DNA from: Bog-473 sp036489775
GTDB lineage: Bacteria; Actinomycetota; Acidimicrobiia; Acidimicrobiales; RAAP-2
Reading direction: 5' to 3'
DNA length: 64,000 nucleotides
Assembly (NCBI GenBank): GCA_036489775.1
Contig: DASXFC010000073.1
Coordinates: forward strand, 1 to 64,000
Position numbers and translations under genes: made by a program. How positions within the stretch are numbered: the stretch's first letter is position 1; every line of letters begins with the position of its first letter. The notes below the pieces were generated by a model. It was not told the DNA's origin and did not search any database. It saw only the letters and a program-made list of their open reading frames with translations. Shown here in pieces: positions 8,194 through 20,839 of this stretch.

Positions 8194-8409
8194 TCATCCG
8201 CCAGCCGTAGCCGTCACAATTTCGACACTGGCCCCGGCCGTGGTGGCGGTGCTCTCCCAGCTCGACCGCGGCACGACCTCACGGTCGACCGCGACGGCCA
8301 CGCCTTTGGTGCCGGTGCGTCCCAGGACGAGCCGCACCAGGTCGCCGATGCTGCTGGTGGCGGGGACAACCGTTGGTGTGCCGTTGACGCGCAGCGTGAT
8401 GTCGCTCAC
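8194..8409 (-). CDS. thiS: Sulfur carrier protein ThiS
   Basis: A 71-residue ubiquitin-fold sulfur carrier ending in the required Gly-Gly (EIVTATAGG). The C-terminal glycine is adenylated and converted to a thiocarboxylate that donates sulfur to the thiazole ring of thiamine. The N-terminal strand ITLRVNGTPTVVP and the central VAVDREVVPRSSW block are characteristic. Its start codon overlaps the thiO stop by four bases (ATGA), so translation is coupled. thiG, which usually follows thiS, is not here; the next gene is a patatin lipase, so thiazole synthase must be encoded elsewhere. Confidence 0.9.
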   Translation of the reverse strand: MSDITLRVNGTPTVVPATSSIGDLVRLVLGRTGTKGVAVAVDREVVPRSSWESTATTAGASVEIVTATAGG

Positions 8410-9542
8410 GGGCTGGTGAACCCCGGTGGCACGGCCCCACCGGCGAAGAGAGCCACGGCGGCGGCTGCCGTGACCGGAGCCAGCAGGAACCCATGCCGGA
8501 AATGCCCGGTAGCCACGGCCACGCCGTCAAGCCTGGTCCAGCCCAGGCAGGGCCGATGGTCCGGGGTGGCCGGTCGCAGCCCGACGCCGGTCTCGAGCAG
8601 GGTGAGGTCATCGAGACCCGGGAGCAGGGCCCGGGCGTCATCGAGCAGTTGGTGGACGGCGCCGGCGGCCACCTCGGTGTCACCGCGCTCCTCAACGGTC
8701 GCACCCACCACGACGGTGCCGTCGGGCCGGGGCACCAGGTAGATGGACCGTCCCCGGACCAGGCCCCGGACCGTCAGGGGCAAGAACGAGGCGGTCGACG
8801 GGCTGGTGGGCGACGGGCCGAGACGCAGGATGGTGCCCTTGACCGGGCGGAGGTCGGGCAATCCGGCCTGGCCCAACCCGGCGATGGTACGGAGGCCTAT
8901 GCCGGCCGCCAGGAGGATCCGGGTGGCACCGATGCGGTGACCCGAAGTCAGACCGAGCATTGGACCGGGCTCGATGGCGGCGACGGTGTCGTCGATGAAC
9001 GTCACGGCGGCGGCCTTGGCGGCCGACCCGAGCGCGCCCAGCAGAGCCCGGTTGTCGACGCGGTGGTCGGCCGGGGTCTCGACCCCGCCGCAGATGGCCG
9101 GGGCCAGGGCCGGGACGAGGGCACGGCAGGCGCCGGCGTTGCGGCGGTGCGCGGTGAGGCCGAGCGACTGCTGGTAGGTCAGGAGATGATCGAGGGCGGC
9201 GCGGTCAGAAGGGTCGAGGGCTACGGTCAGGGTGGGGGACTGGTCGTAGCCGATGTCGAGCCCGCTGTCGGCTTCGAGGTCGGCGGCGAAGGTCTTCCAG
9301 CGGGCCGCGCTGTCGAGGGCCAACTCGGTCAAGTCGGATTCGCCGAACTGCGCCTCGGCGGCGGGGCCGAGCATGCCGGCGGCCACGAATGATGCCGCCG
9401 TGCTCGGGAGGGTGGCCGGTGCGATCAGGTTGAGGCGGGTGCCGGTGGGGGCATGGCGGGCCAGCTGCCAGGCACAGGCCAGACCTATGATGCCGCCGCC
9501 CACGACGGCGATGTCGGTGTCGTCGCTTCCGGGCGCCGCCAT
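8406..9542 (-). CDS. thiO: Glycine oxidase ThiO
   Basis: A 378-residue FAD enzyme. It opens MAAPGSDDTDIAVVGGGIIG, with the FAD-binding GxGxxG motif at about residues 14-19. The C-terminal GVGLRPATPDHRPCLG and ATGHFRHGFLLAPVTA blocks close the FAD site as in glycine oxidases. Glycine is oxidised to dehydroglycine (iminoacetate) for the thiazole half of thiamine. The assignment rests on fold and on the four-base overlap with thiS. The ATG at 9542 is chosen because the frame upstream has no domain and would extend into the gltB leader on the other strand. Confidence 0.88.
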   Translation of the reverse strand: MAAPGSDDTDIAVVGGGIIGLACAWQLARHAPTGTRLNLIAPATLPSTAASFVAAGMLGPAAEAQFGESDLTELALDSAARWKTFAADLEADSGLDIGYDQSPTLTVALDPSDRAALDHLLTYQQSLGLTAHRRNAGACRALVPALAPAICGGVETPADHRVDNRALLGALGSAAKAAAVTFIDDTVAAIEPGPMLGLTSGHRIGATRILLAAGIGLRTIAGLGQAGLPDLRPVKGTILRLGPSPTSPSTASFLPLTVRGLVRGRSIYLVPRPDGTVVVGATVEERGDTEVAAGAVHQLLDDARALLPGLDDLTLLETGVGLRPATPDHRPCLGWTRLDGVAVATGHFRHGFLLAPVTAAAAVALFAGGAVPPGFTSP

Positions 9543-9632
9543 GGGGTTGAGCCTAAAGCTGGGTGGAAGTGGTGCGGTGCCCCCTGGGGAGGTGGGGTGA
9601 GGCTGATGGGCCGTCGGCCGGGTGGGGCCGTG

Positions 9633-9698
9633 TATTATTCCTGCTTCAGTTCGGGCCAGCGTCGTCCCGGTTGACGAACGCGGCACCCCAGGTGCCGC
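9633..9698 (+). promoter_or_regulatory. gltB promoter (-10 TATTAT) and leader hairpin
   Basis: TATTAT at 9633-9638 stands out in GC-rich sequence as a -10 candidate. It implies a leader of about 100 nt before the gltB ATG. The leader contains a perfect 7-bp hairpin with a 5-nt loop, GCGGCAC/GTGCCGC at 9680-9698. No U-run follows, so it is not a simple terminator; it could affect leader folding or protein binding. Confidence 0.4.
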
Positions 9699-9744
9699 CT
9701 CCTGCAGTTCTCGCCAACGCTTCGAACTCTTCGGAAGGACGCCG

Positions 9745-14305
<4,561 letters not shown>

Positions 14306-14313
<8 letters not shown>

Positions 14314-15871
14314 GCCCACCGGGTTCATGGAGTTCGGGCGCCAGCTGCCCAAGCGCCGTCCGGTACCGGTGCGCCTGCGCGACTGGCGCGAGGTGTACGA
14401 GCCCTTTCCCGAGGAGCAGACGCAGATCCAGGGGGCGCGCTGCATGGACTGCGGCATCCCCTTCTGCCATGACGGCTGCCCGCTGGGGAACCTGATCCCC
14501 GAGTGGAACGACCTGGTGTATCGAGGGGACTGGTCCGACGCCATCGAGCGGCTGCACGCCACGAACAACTTCCCCGAGTTCACCGGGCGGTTGTGCCCGG
14601 CGCCGTGCGAGGCGTCCTGCGTGCTGGGCATCAACGAGGACCCGGTCACCATCGAACGCATCGAGTATGAGATCGTCGAGCGGGCCTGGGACGAGGGCTG
14701 GGTCCGCCCGGTCGACGACATCGTGCCCACCGGCAAGCGGGTCGCGGTGGTTGGGTCGGGCCCGGCCGGACTGGCCGCGGCCCAGCAGCTGGCGCGGGCC
14801 GGGCACGCGGTGACCGTGTTCGAGCGGGCCGAGCTGCCCGGGGGATTACTCCGCTACGGCATCCCCGAGTTCAAGATGGAGAAGGCGGTGCTGGATCGCC
14901 GGCTGGCCCAGCTCGAGGCCGAGGGTGTCGAGTTCGTGTGCTCGGTCTCGGTGGGCGACCCCGATGTCGGGGAGGGTGGCGTCGCCGGTGAGGGATCGTC
15001 CTTCGAGGTCGAGCCCGGTGACGAGCGTGGGCTGGGGACGGCGTGCGCGCCCGATGTGGTGGTGCGTTCGGCCGGCGAGCTGCTCGAGGAGTTCGACTCC
15101 TTGGTGCTGGCCGGCGGGGCGACGTTGCCCCGTGACCTGCCGGTGCCCGGCCGCCCGCTGCGGGGCGTGCACTACGCGTTGGAGTATCTGAAGCCTTCCA
15201 ATCTGGTGCAGGAGGGTGCCCTTGACGCACCCTTGATCGATGCCAAAGGCAAGGCGGTCATCATCATCGGCGGCGGTGACACCGGGGCCGACTGCCTGGG
15301 CACGGCGCATCGCCAGGGGGCGCGTTCGGTGCACCAGCTCGAGATCTTGGCCGAGCCGCCGAGTGACCGGCTGGCCGACAACCCTTGGCCGGTCTGGCCG
15401 CTGATTTTGCGCACGTCGGCGGCCCACGAAGAGGGTGGCCACCGGGTCTATGCCGTGACCACCACCGAACTGGTCGACGACGGGTCCGGCGCGGTGAAGG
15501 CCTTGCGGGGCCACGAGGTCGAGGTTCGGACTGTGGATGGGCGCCCGGTGTTCGAGCCGCTGCCCGGGACCGAGTTCGAGCTCGAGTGTGAGCTGGTCCT
15601 GTTGGCCATGGGCTTCGTCGGGACCGAGCGCAATGGCGTGGTGGCCGAGCTGGAGCTGGAGGTGACGCCCCGGGGGTCGGTGGCAGCTGACGGTTCCTGG
15701 GCGACGAATGTGGACGGGGTCTTCGTGTGCGGCGACCAGACGCGGGGCCAGAGCCTCATCGTGTGGGCCATCGCCGAGGGCCGGTCGTGCGCGGCGGCCG
15801 TGGACAGCTGGTTGATGGGCGTGACGGAGCTACCGGCGCCGATCGTGCCGGGTCAACTCGCTTTGCGCTGA
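14306..15871 (+). CDS. gltD: Glutamate synthase (GOGAT) small subunit
   Basis: A 521-residue NADPH-oxidising subunit that passes electrons to GltB. N-terminal cysteines for two low-potential [4Fe-4S] clusters are visible at 46, 49, 54 and 58 (CMDCGIPFCHDGC) and at 97, 101 and 105 (CPAPCEASC). The FAD-binding motif GSGPAGL is at 150-156 and the NADPH-binding motif GGGDTGAD near 315. The C-terminal GDQTRGQSLIVWAI block completes the FAD site. The ATG at 14306 lies inside the end of gltB, giving translational coupling. An acidic loop around residues 210-255 is longer than in many homologues. Confidence 0.96.
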
Positions 15872-15880
15872 ACTTTCCGC

Positions 15881-16699
15881 ATGCGCCGTTTTATCCCGCT
15901 GGTGCTGGTGGGTCTCCTGACGCTGGGCGCAGTGGCCGGTGCCGCAGTCGCAATCGCCTCGACGCCCCGGCAGGCTTACACACCGTCTGGCGCGCTGGCC
16001 TCGAACTCGGGAGCAGCCAGTGCTCCGCTGAGCGTGCTCAGACCGTTGCGCTCTGCTCTCGCCGCGACGCTCCACGCACGCAGTTTCATGGTGCAACAGA
16101 GCCTGGTGCCACAGAGCAAGGACATCGCCTATTACAACGCGCCCGATCGCGTCCGCCAAGGAGAACTGGGACCGGATCCGCCCATCGTCGAGATAATTAT
16201 CGGGCACACGGTGTACCTCCAGACTCCGCTATCCATCCTGCCCTCCACGGCCAGCTGGGAAGTGCTGACGACGCATGGCGGTATTTCCATCCTTGGAGGC
16301 GACCTGGCCCTGTTGCGGGTCCTGGGCCGCGACACCGACGTCACCCGGAATGGTTCGACGTACCAGGTTCGCTGGCCCAAGTACCCGACGGTGCGCGTCA
16401 CGGTGCAGACGGTGGCCGGGCATGTGACCCAGGTGGCAGAAACGGGACTGGGTGGCATCCATCGGCCCCGACTACGCGTCTCGCTCGGGCCGGGCACGCA
16501 CAAGCAGGTGAAGTTCCCGGCTGTGAAATCGCTCACCATCACCTTCTCGTTGATCAATGCCGCACCAGTGGTCAGCGCGCCTCCGTCCGGTGAGACCTCG
16601 AAGGGGACGACCTGCAGCACGACCGTCAATGCCGGGGTCACCACGTGCACTGGTGGGGCTGTGTCGATCCCCTGGCTGGGCATCTTCGGACCCGGCTGA
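15881..16699 (+). CDS. Secreted or membrane-anchored protein of unknown function
   Basis: A 272-residue protein beginning MRRFIPLVLVGLLTLGAVAG, a signal peptide or uncleaved anchor with Arg-Arg before a hydrophobic run. There is no lipobox Cys near the end of the run. The body is beta-rich with alternating polar and hydrophobic strands and a pattern (SFMVQQSL, VYLQTPLSI, YQVRWPKYP) reminiscent of lipoprotein LppX/LprG-type carriers, but I do not assign it. Two Cys (TTCSTTV and VTTCTGG) near the C-terminus could form a disulfide. It starts 9 bp after gltD, so it may be in the gltBD transcript. Confidence 0.65.
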   Translation: MRRFIPLVLVGLLTLGAVAGAAVAIASTPRQAYTPSGALASNSGAASAPLSVLRPLRSALAATLHARSFMVQQSLVPQSKDIAYYNAPDRVRQGELGPDPPIVEIIIGHTVYLQTPLSILPSTASWEVLTTHGGISILGGDLALLRVLGRDTDVTRNGSTYQVRWPKYPTVRVTVQTVAGHVTQVAETGLGGIHRPRLRVSLGPGTHKQVKFPAVKSLTITFSLINAAPVVSAPPSGETSKGTTCSTTVNAGVTTCTGGAVSIPWLGIFGPG

Positions 16700-16716
16700 C
16701 CCGTCCCTTAGCCCGG

Positions 16717-16722
16717 TAGCGT
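16717..16722 (+). promoter_or_regulatory. -10 box (TAGCGT) of the alpha/beta hydrolase gene
   Basis: TAGCGT ends 6 nt before the GTG at 16729, giving a leaderless start. No Shine-Dalgarno sequence is present. Confidence 0.5.
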
Positions 16723-16728
16723 GCCGGC

Positions 16729-17517
16729 GTGCCCTTCCTCGATACGTCGACCGGCGTCACCCAGTACTACGAGCTCACCGGCTCCGGCCCGCGCCTTCTC
16801 TCCATCTCGGGCACCGGGAGCGACCTACGCCGTCCGCCCCGGATCACCGACGGCCCCTTCGCCCGACATTTCGAGATCCTGGCCTATGACCAGCGCGGCC
16901 TGGGCCAGTCGAGCTCGCCCGAGGGCGAGTGGACCATGGCCGGTTTCGCCGACGATGCGGCTGCGCTCCTCGATGCAGTGGGCTGGGACGACTGCTTGGT
17001 CCTCGGCCTCTCCTTCGGCGGCATGGTGGCCCAGGAGTTGGCCATCCGCCACCCCGAGCGGGTCCGCCGCCTGGCCCTGGGCTGCACCTCGGCCGGCGGT
17101 CGCGGCGGCGCCTCCTACCCGCTGCACAAGTTGACCGACCTCGAGCCCGAGGCCCGCATCCCGCTCCAGATGGAGATCCTCGATACCCGTTGGGACGCCG
17201 ACTGGCGGGCCGCCAACCCGGCCCAGGTCGAAGCGATGGCCGCCTTGGCTGGCTCTGGCGAACCCAGCCCCGAGGGCCTGCGCCGTCAGCTCGAAGCCCG
17301 CAGTCATCACGACGCGGCCGATCGGTTGGGCCGCATCGGCTGCCCCACCTACGTGTGCGGCGGCCGGACGGACGGCATTGCCCCACCGGCCAACAGCGAG
17401 TTCCTGGCGGCCAATATCCCCGAGGCCGAGCTCGCCATGTTCGATGGCGGGCACCTCTTCCTGATCCAGGATCGGACCGCCCTACCGGCCATCATCACCT
17501 TCCTGTCACGCGACTGA
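16729..17517 (+). CDS. Alpha/beta hydrolase
   Basis: A 262-residue alpha/beta-hydrolase. The nucleophile elbow GLSFGG puts Ser95 as catalytic residue, with Asp215 in GGRTDGIAPP and His242 in FDGGHLFL. The oxyanion region is near SGTGSDLR. The compact cap and the DQRGLGQSS segment resemble 3-oxoadipate enol-lactonase and non-heme haloperoxidase-like hydrolases; the substrate cannot be set. GTG start chosen for the TAGCGT box 6 nt upstream and because the protein then begins with a normal first strand. It stands alone between a secreted-protein gene and pgi, both on the same strand. Confidence 0.85.
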   Translation: MPFLDTSTGVTQYYELTGSGPRLLSISGTGSDLRRPPRITDGPFARHFEILAYDQRGLGQSSSPEGEWTMAGFADDAAALLDAVGWDDCLVLGLSFGGMVAQELAIRHPERVRRLALGCTSAGGRGGASYPLHKLTDLEPEARIPLQMEILDTRWDADWRAANPAQVEAMAALAGSGEPSPEGLRRQLEARSHHDAADRLGRIGCPTYVCGGRTDGIAPPANSEFLAANIPEAELAMFDGGHLFLIQDRTALPAIITFLSRD

Positions 17518-17583
17518 GTGGCCCGAGCGCCCCTTGCGGCCAGTGCCGCGGCGGACGAGCGGTCCGGGGTCGTCCGCGCCCCG

Positions 17584-17589
17584 TAGATT
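17584..17589 (+). promoter_or_regulatory. -10 box (TAGATT) of pgi
   Basis: TAGATT ends 7 nt before the pgi ATG at 17597, giving a leaderless start. This supports 17597 over the longer open frame that begins at 17534. Confidence 0.55.
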
Positions 17590-17596
17590 CGACGAC

Positions 17597-19237
17597 ATGG
17601 AACTGACCACCACCCCGGCCTGGAAGGCTCTGGCCGTTCACGTCGAGCAGGTTCGCGATCTGCACCTGCGCCAGCTCTTCGCCGACGACCCTGAACGCGT
17701 GGACCGCTGCACCATCAACGCGGGTGACCTCACCCTCGACTACTCCAAGCACCGCATCACCGACAAGACCATCGGTTTCCTGACCGACCTGGCCCGGGAG
17801 ACCGGGGTCGAGGCCCGCCGGGACGCCATGTTCGACGGTGTGCACATCAACTCGACCGAGGACCGGGCCGTGCTGCACGTAGCCCTGCGCATGCCCCAGG
17901 GGGAACACCTCACGGTCGACGGCCAGGACGTCACCGGTGACGTGCACGCCGTGCTGGACAAGATGGGTGACCTCTCCGATCGCATCCGGAGCGGGGACTG
18001 GGTCGGCGCCACCGGGCAGCGCATCGCCGCCGTGGTCAACATCGGCATCGGCGGTTCGGACCTCGGCCCGGCCATGGCGACCGAGGCCCTGGCCGACTAC
18101 GCCCAGCCCGGAATGATCAGCCGCTTCGTCTCCAACGTGGATCCGGTCGACCTGTGGGCCGCCAGCCACGACCTCGACCCGGCCACCACCCTCTTCGTGA
18201 TCAGTTCGAAGACCTTCACCACCCTCGAGACCCTGACCAACGCGGCGGCCGCCCGCGCCTGGTTGCTGGACGGTCTGGGTACGGCCGCCGGTGACGATGC
18301 CGTGGCCAAGCACTTCGTGGCCGTCTCCACCAATACCAAAACGGTCACCGAGTTCGGCATCGACCCCGCCAACATGCTCGAATTCTGGGACTGGGTCGGC
18401 GGGCGCTATTCCTACGACTCGGCCATCGGCTTCTCGCTCATGGTGGCCATCGGCCGGCGGGCCTTCGCCGAGATGCTGGCCGGCTTCCACCTCATCGACC
18501 AGCACTTCCGCACGGCGCCGCTGGAAGAGAACCTCCCGGTCATCCAGGGGCTGCTCAACGTCTGGTACAACAACTTCTTCGAGGCCCAGACCCATGCCGT
18601 GCTGCCGTACAGCCAGCGCCTGGCCCGCTTCCCGGCCTACCTGCAGCAACTGACCATGGAGTCCAACGGCAAATCGGTCAAGCTCGACGGTTCCCCGGTC
18701 GAGGGGCAGACGGGGGAGATCTTCTGGGGCGCGCCCGGGACCAACGGCCAGCACGCCTTTTACCAGTTGATCCACCAGGGCACGAAGCTGATCCCGGCCG
18801 ACTTCATCGCGTTCGCCGAGACCACCCATGACAACGGCGAGCAACAAGATCTGCTGATGGCCAACTGCCTGGCCCAGACCAAGGCGCTGGCTTTCGGCAA
18901 GACGGCCGAGGAGATTGCGGCCGAAGGCACACCGGCCGCGGTGGTGCCGCACAAGGTCATGCCGGGCAACCGGCCCAGCTCGACGATTCTGGTGCCCAAG
19001 CTCACGCCATCGACGTTGGGGCAGCTGGTAGCCCTCTACGAGCACACCGTCTTCGTCGAGGGTGTCATCTGGGGCATCGACTCCTTCGACCAGTGGGGAG
19101 TCGAGCTGGGCAAGGTGATGGCCAAGGAGCTGGCCCCGGTGCTCACCAGTACGAACGCACCCGACCTGAGCGCCCAAGATGCCTCCACCGCGTCGTTGGT
19201 CCGCCAGTACCGGGGGCTCAAGGGCCGTCCCGTCTGA
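17597..19237 (+). CDS. pgi: Glucose-6-phosphate isomerase
   Basis: A 546-residue isomerase interconverting glucose-6-phosphate and fructose-6-phosphate in the cytosol. It begins MELTTTPAWKALAVHVEQV, the usual long-form PGI N-terminus. Both family signatures are present: IGIGGSDLGP with the phosphate-binding SSKTFTTLET segment, and MESNGKSVKLDG followed by GQTGEIFWGAPGTNGQHAFYQ. Length is normal. The gene supplies or draws hexose phosphate for the pentose phosphate genes at 26.6-34.9 kb. Its TGA forms half of a perfect palindrome shared with the convergent chrA stop. Confidence 0.97.
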   Translation: MELTTTPAWKALAVHVEQVRDLHLRQLFADDPERVDRCTINAGDLTLDYSKHRITDKTIGFLTDLARETGVEARRDAMFDGVHINSTEDRAVLHVALRMPQGEHLTVDGQDVTGDVHAVLDKMGDLSDRIRSGDWVGATGQRIAAVVNIGIGGSDLGPAMATEALADYAQPGMISRFVSNVDPVDLWAASHDLDPATTLFVISSKTFTTLETLTNAAAARAWLLDGLGTAAGDDAVAKHFVAVSTNTKTVTEFGIDPANMLEFWDWVGGRYSYDSAIGFSLMVAIGRRAFAEMLAGFHLIDQHFRTAPLEENLPVIQGLLNVWYNNFFEAQTHAVLPYSQRLARFPAYLQQLTMESNGKSVKLDGSPVEGQTGEIFWGAPGTNGQHAFYQLIHQGTKLIPADFIAFAETTHDNGEQQDLLMANCLAQTKALAFGKTAEEIAAEGTPAAVVPHKVMPGNRPSSTILVPKLTPSTLGQLVALYEHTVFVEGVIWGIDSFDQWGVELGKVMAKELAPVLTSTNAPDLSAQDASTASLVRQYRGLKGRPV

Positions 19238-19246
19238 TCAGACGGG
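19229..19246 (+). terminator. Palindrome at the convergent pgi and chrA stops
   Basis: CCCGTCTGATCAGACGGG is a perfect 18-bp palindrome whose centre TGATCA supplies the stop codon of both genes (pgi on +, chrA on -). There is no spacer between the two genes. As RNA it could fold as a 7-bp stem with a 4-nt loop in either direction. No U-tract follows on either strand, so intrinsic termination is only possible. Confidence 0.4.
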
Positions 19247-20461
19247 CACTCCGGCGAGGGCCAGGCAGACGCCGATCGCCCCGGCCACGAGCAACGCGCT
19301 GACCACACCTCGTCGGAGGGCAAAGAACCAGAGCAGGGCCCCTGCGAGTACGGGGATCTGCCAGAGGTGTTGGAACGAGAGGCCCAGAGGAATGGCCGAT
19401 CCGGCGATGGCGCCGATGACGGCCGGCCCGGCGCCGGTGAGGAACGCCGTGACAGTGCTGTTGGTCCGGATCTGGTCGAAGCGTGGTCCTCCCACCAGCA
19501 CGAAGAGGAAGGACGGCGTGAAGGCGACCAGCGTGGCGATGAGCCCTCCGACGAGACCCCGAGCGGCGTAACCAACCACGGCCACTGTCAGGACGACCGG
19601 GCCGGGAGTGACTTGGCCGAGGGCGACGGCGTTGAGGAACTGGGCTCCGCTCATCCAGTGATACGTGGTCACGGTGTCGTGCTCCATGAGCGGAACAATG
19701 ACGAAGCCGCCTCCATAGGAGAGGGCGCCGACCTTGAAAGCGACCCAGACCAACGCGCCGAGTCCACCCAGCGCGACCGAATGGACGGCGAAGGCGGGGA
19801 TGAAGGCTCGAGCCGAGCCCATCGGTGACCGCGGCCCCCGGCGGATGGCGATCTCAGTGAGGCCGCAGCCCAGGAGCACGAGGACGAGGTAGGGGTCGAT
19901 GGTGGCCGCGGCACTGCCGCCCACCAAGGCGTAGAGGAGCCAACGGACCTGCTGGGCCCGTCTGGTGCCGATGCGCGCCCAGCTGGCCGGGACGAATCCC
20001 GAGGAGGCATGCAGTGCCACCGCGGGCACGGCCGCGCCGGCACCGGCCGCCGCGCCCAGCACCCAGGTCGGCGGGTGGGAGGCCAGGAAGACCGCCGAGA
20101 GGGCGAGGATGAGGATCAGGCCCGGGATGATGAAGCACACGCCGCCCAGCACGGCGCCGACTCGTCCTCGCAGCCGCCAGGCGCAGAAGATCGCCAGCTG
20201 CGTGGACGCGGGGCCGGGCAGGAGGTTGGCGGCGGCGACGCCGTCTTCGAACTCCTTGGCTTCGATCCAGCCTCGTTGCTCGACGCACAGCCGTCGCAGC
20301 AGGGCGATGTGGGTGGGCGGTCCGCCGAACCCGATGCAGCCGAGGCGGGTCCACTCTCGAGCGATCGTGCGGAGCGAGACGGGGGCGGCTGGCTCGGGCT
20401 GGGGCTCGGGTTGGGACTCGGACTCGGGCTCGGGCTCGGCCGAGGAGCCACGGTTGTTCAC
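19238..20461 (-). CDS. chrA: Chromate/anion transporter, CHR family (long, two-domain form)
   Basis: A 407-residue inner-membrane protein with the CHR domain duplicated. The first copy carries FGGPPTHIALLRR and NLLPGPASTQLAIF; the second carries YGGGFVIVPLM and GQVTPGPVVLTVA, the standard ChrA signature pairs. About 10-12 transmembrane segments are expected, with the two halves in antiparallel topology. ChrA proteins export chromate, though the physiological anion is not fixed by sequence. The N-terminus has a repetitive Pro-Glu/Ser-Glu stretch (residues 8-25) encoded by a GGCTCG-type hexanucleotide repeat. It overlaps padR by four bases (GTGA), so padR and chrA form one operon. Confidence 0.88.
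   Translation of the reverse strand: MNNRGSSAEPEPESESQPEPQPEPAAPVSLRTIAREWTRLGCIGFGGPPTHIALLRRLCVEQRGWIEAKEFEDGVAAANLLPGPASTQLAIFCAWRLRGRVGAVLGGVCFIIPGLILILALSAVFLASHPPTWVLGAAAGAGAAVPAVALHASSGFVPASWARIGTRRAQQVRWLLYALVGGSAAATIDPYLVLVLLGCGLTEIAIRRGPRSPMGSARAFIPAFAVHSVALGGLGALVWVAFKVGALSYGGGFVIVPLMEHDTVTTYHWMSGAQFLNAVALGQVTPGPVVLTVAVVGYAARGLVGGLIATLVAFTPSFLFVLVGGPRFDQIRTNSTVTAFLTGAGPAVIGAIAGSAIPLGLSFQHLWQIPVLAGALLWFFALRRGVVSALLVAGAIGVCLALAGVPV
20391..20440 (-). repeat. Hexanucleotide-type repeat within the chrA 5' coding end
   Basis: Imperfect tandem units of GAGCCC/GAGTCC/CAGCCC on the coding strand encode alternating Pro-Glu, Ser-Glu and Pro-Gln. Unit changes would keep the frame. Confidence 0.6.
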
Positions 20462-20763
20462 GCGATGTCGTCGCCGAGGACCTCATCGGCCAGCTCGCGT
20501 AGCTGGCGCTTGGTCGCCTCCAGAGTCCGGCGACCCTTGGCCGTCACCACGTAGGCGCGCCGTCTGCGCCCGTCGACGACCTCGGAACGAGAGCGGATGA
20601 GTCCTTCGGCTTCCATCTTGTGCAGCGTCGGATAGAGCGCCCCGGGGCTGATCTGGTAGCCGTGGCTAGCCAGCTCCTCCGCCATCCACGCCCCGTGGAC
20701 CTCGCCGTGGGCGGCGTGATGGAGGATGTGCAGTCGGACCGCGCCTCGCAGGAACTCTCGCAC
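20458..20763 (-). CDS. PadR-family transcriptional regulator of chrA
   Basis: A 101-residue PadR winged-helix protein: short N-terminal helix, winged HTH with the family motif YQISPGALYPTLHKMEAEGL (recognition helix), a basic wing (DGRRRRAYVVTAKG), and a C-terminal dimerisation helix (TLEATKRQLRELADEVL). GTG start with a TACGGT -10 box 6 nt upstream and no Shine-Dalgarno sequence. A perfect AT-rich palindrome, the probable operator, lies immediately upstream of the -10, so autorepression of padR-chrA is likely. PadR next to ChrA is a known arrangement in chromate-responsive actinobacterial operons. The inducer is unknown here. Confidence 0.88.
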   Translation of the reverse strand: MREFLRGAVRLHILHHAAHGEVHGAWMAEELASHGYQISPGALYPTLHKMEAEGLIRSRSEVVDGRRRRAYVVTAKGRRTLEATKRQLRELADEVLGDDIA

Positions 20764-20769
20764 GGCCTG

Positions 20770-20797
20770 ACCGTACCTGATATCGATATTCGATATC
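20770..20797 (-). promoter_or_regulatory. padR-chrA promoter and PadR operator
   Basis: The palindrome GATATCGATATTCGATATC (20779-20797, 8-bp arms around TAT) sits 3 bp upstream of the -10 box TACGGT (complement of 20770-20775), overlapping the -35 region. The -10 ends 6 nt before the padR GTG. It is the only long AT-rich palindrome in the vicinity. Confidence 0.6.
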
Positions 20798-20839
20798 TGT
20801 TCTCGTCACCGGGAGACCAGGCAGGGGAGGGGAGATGTC

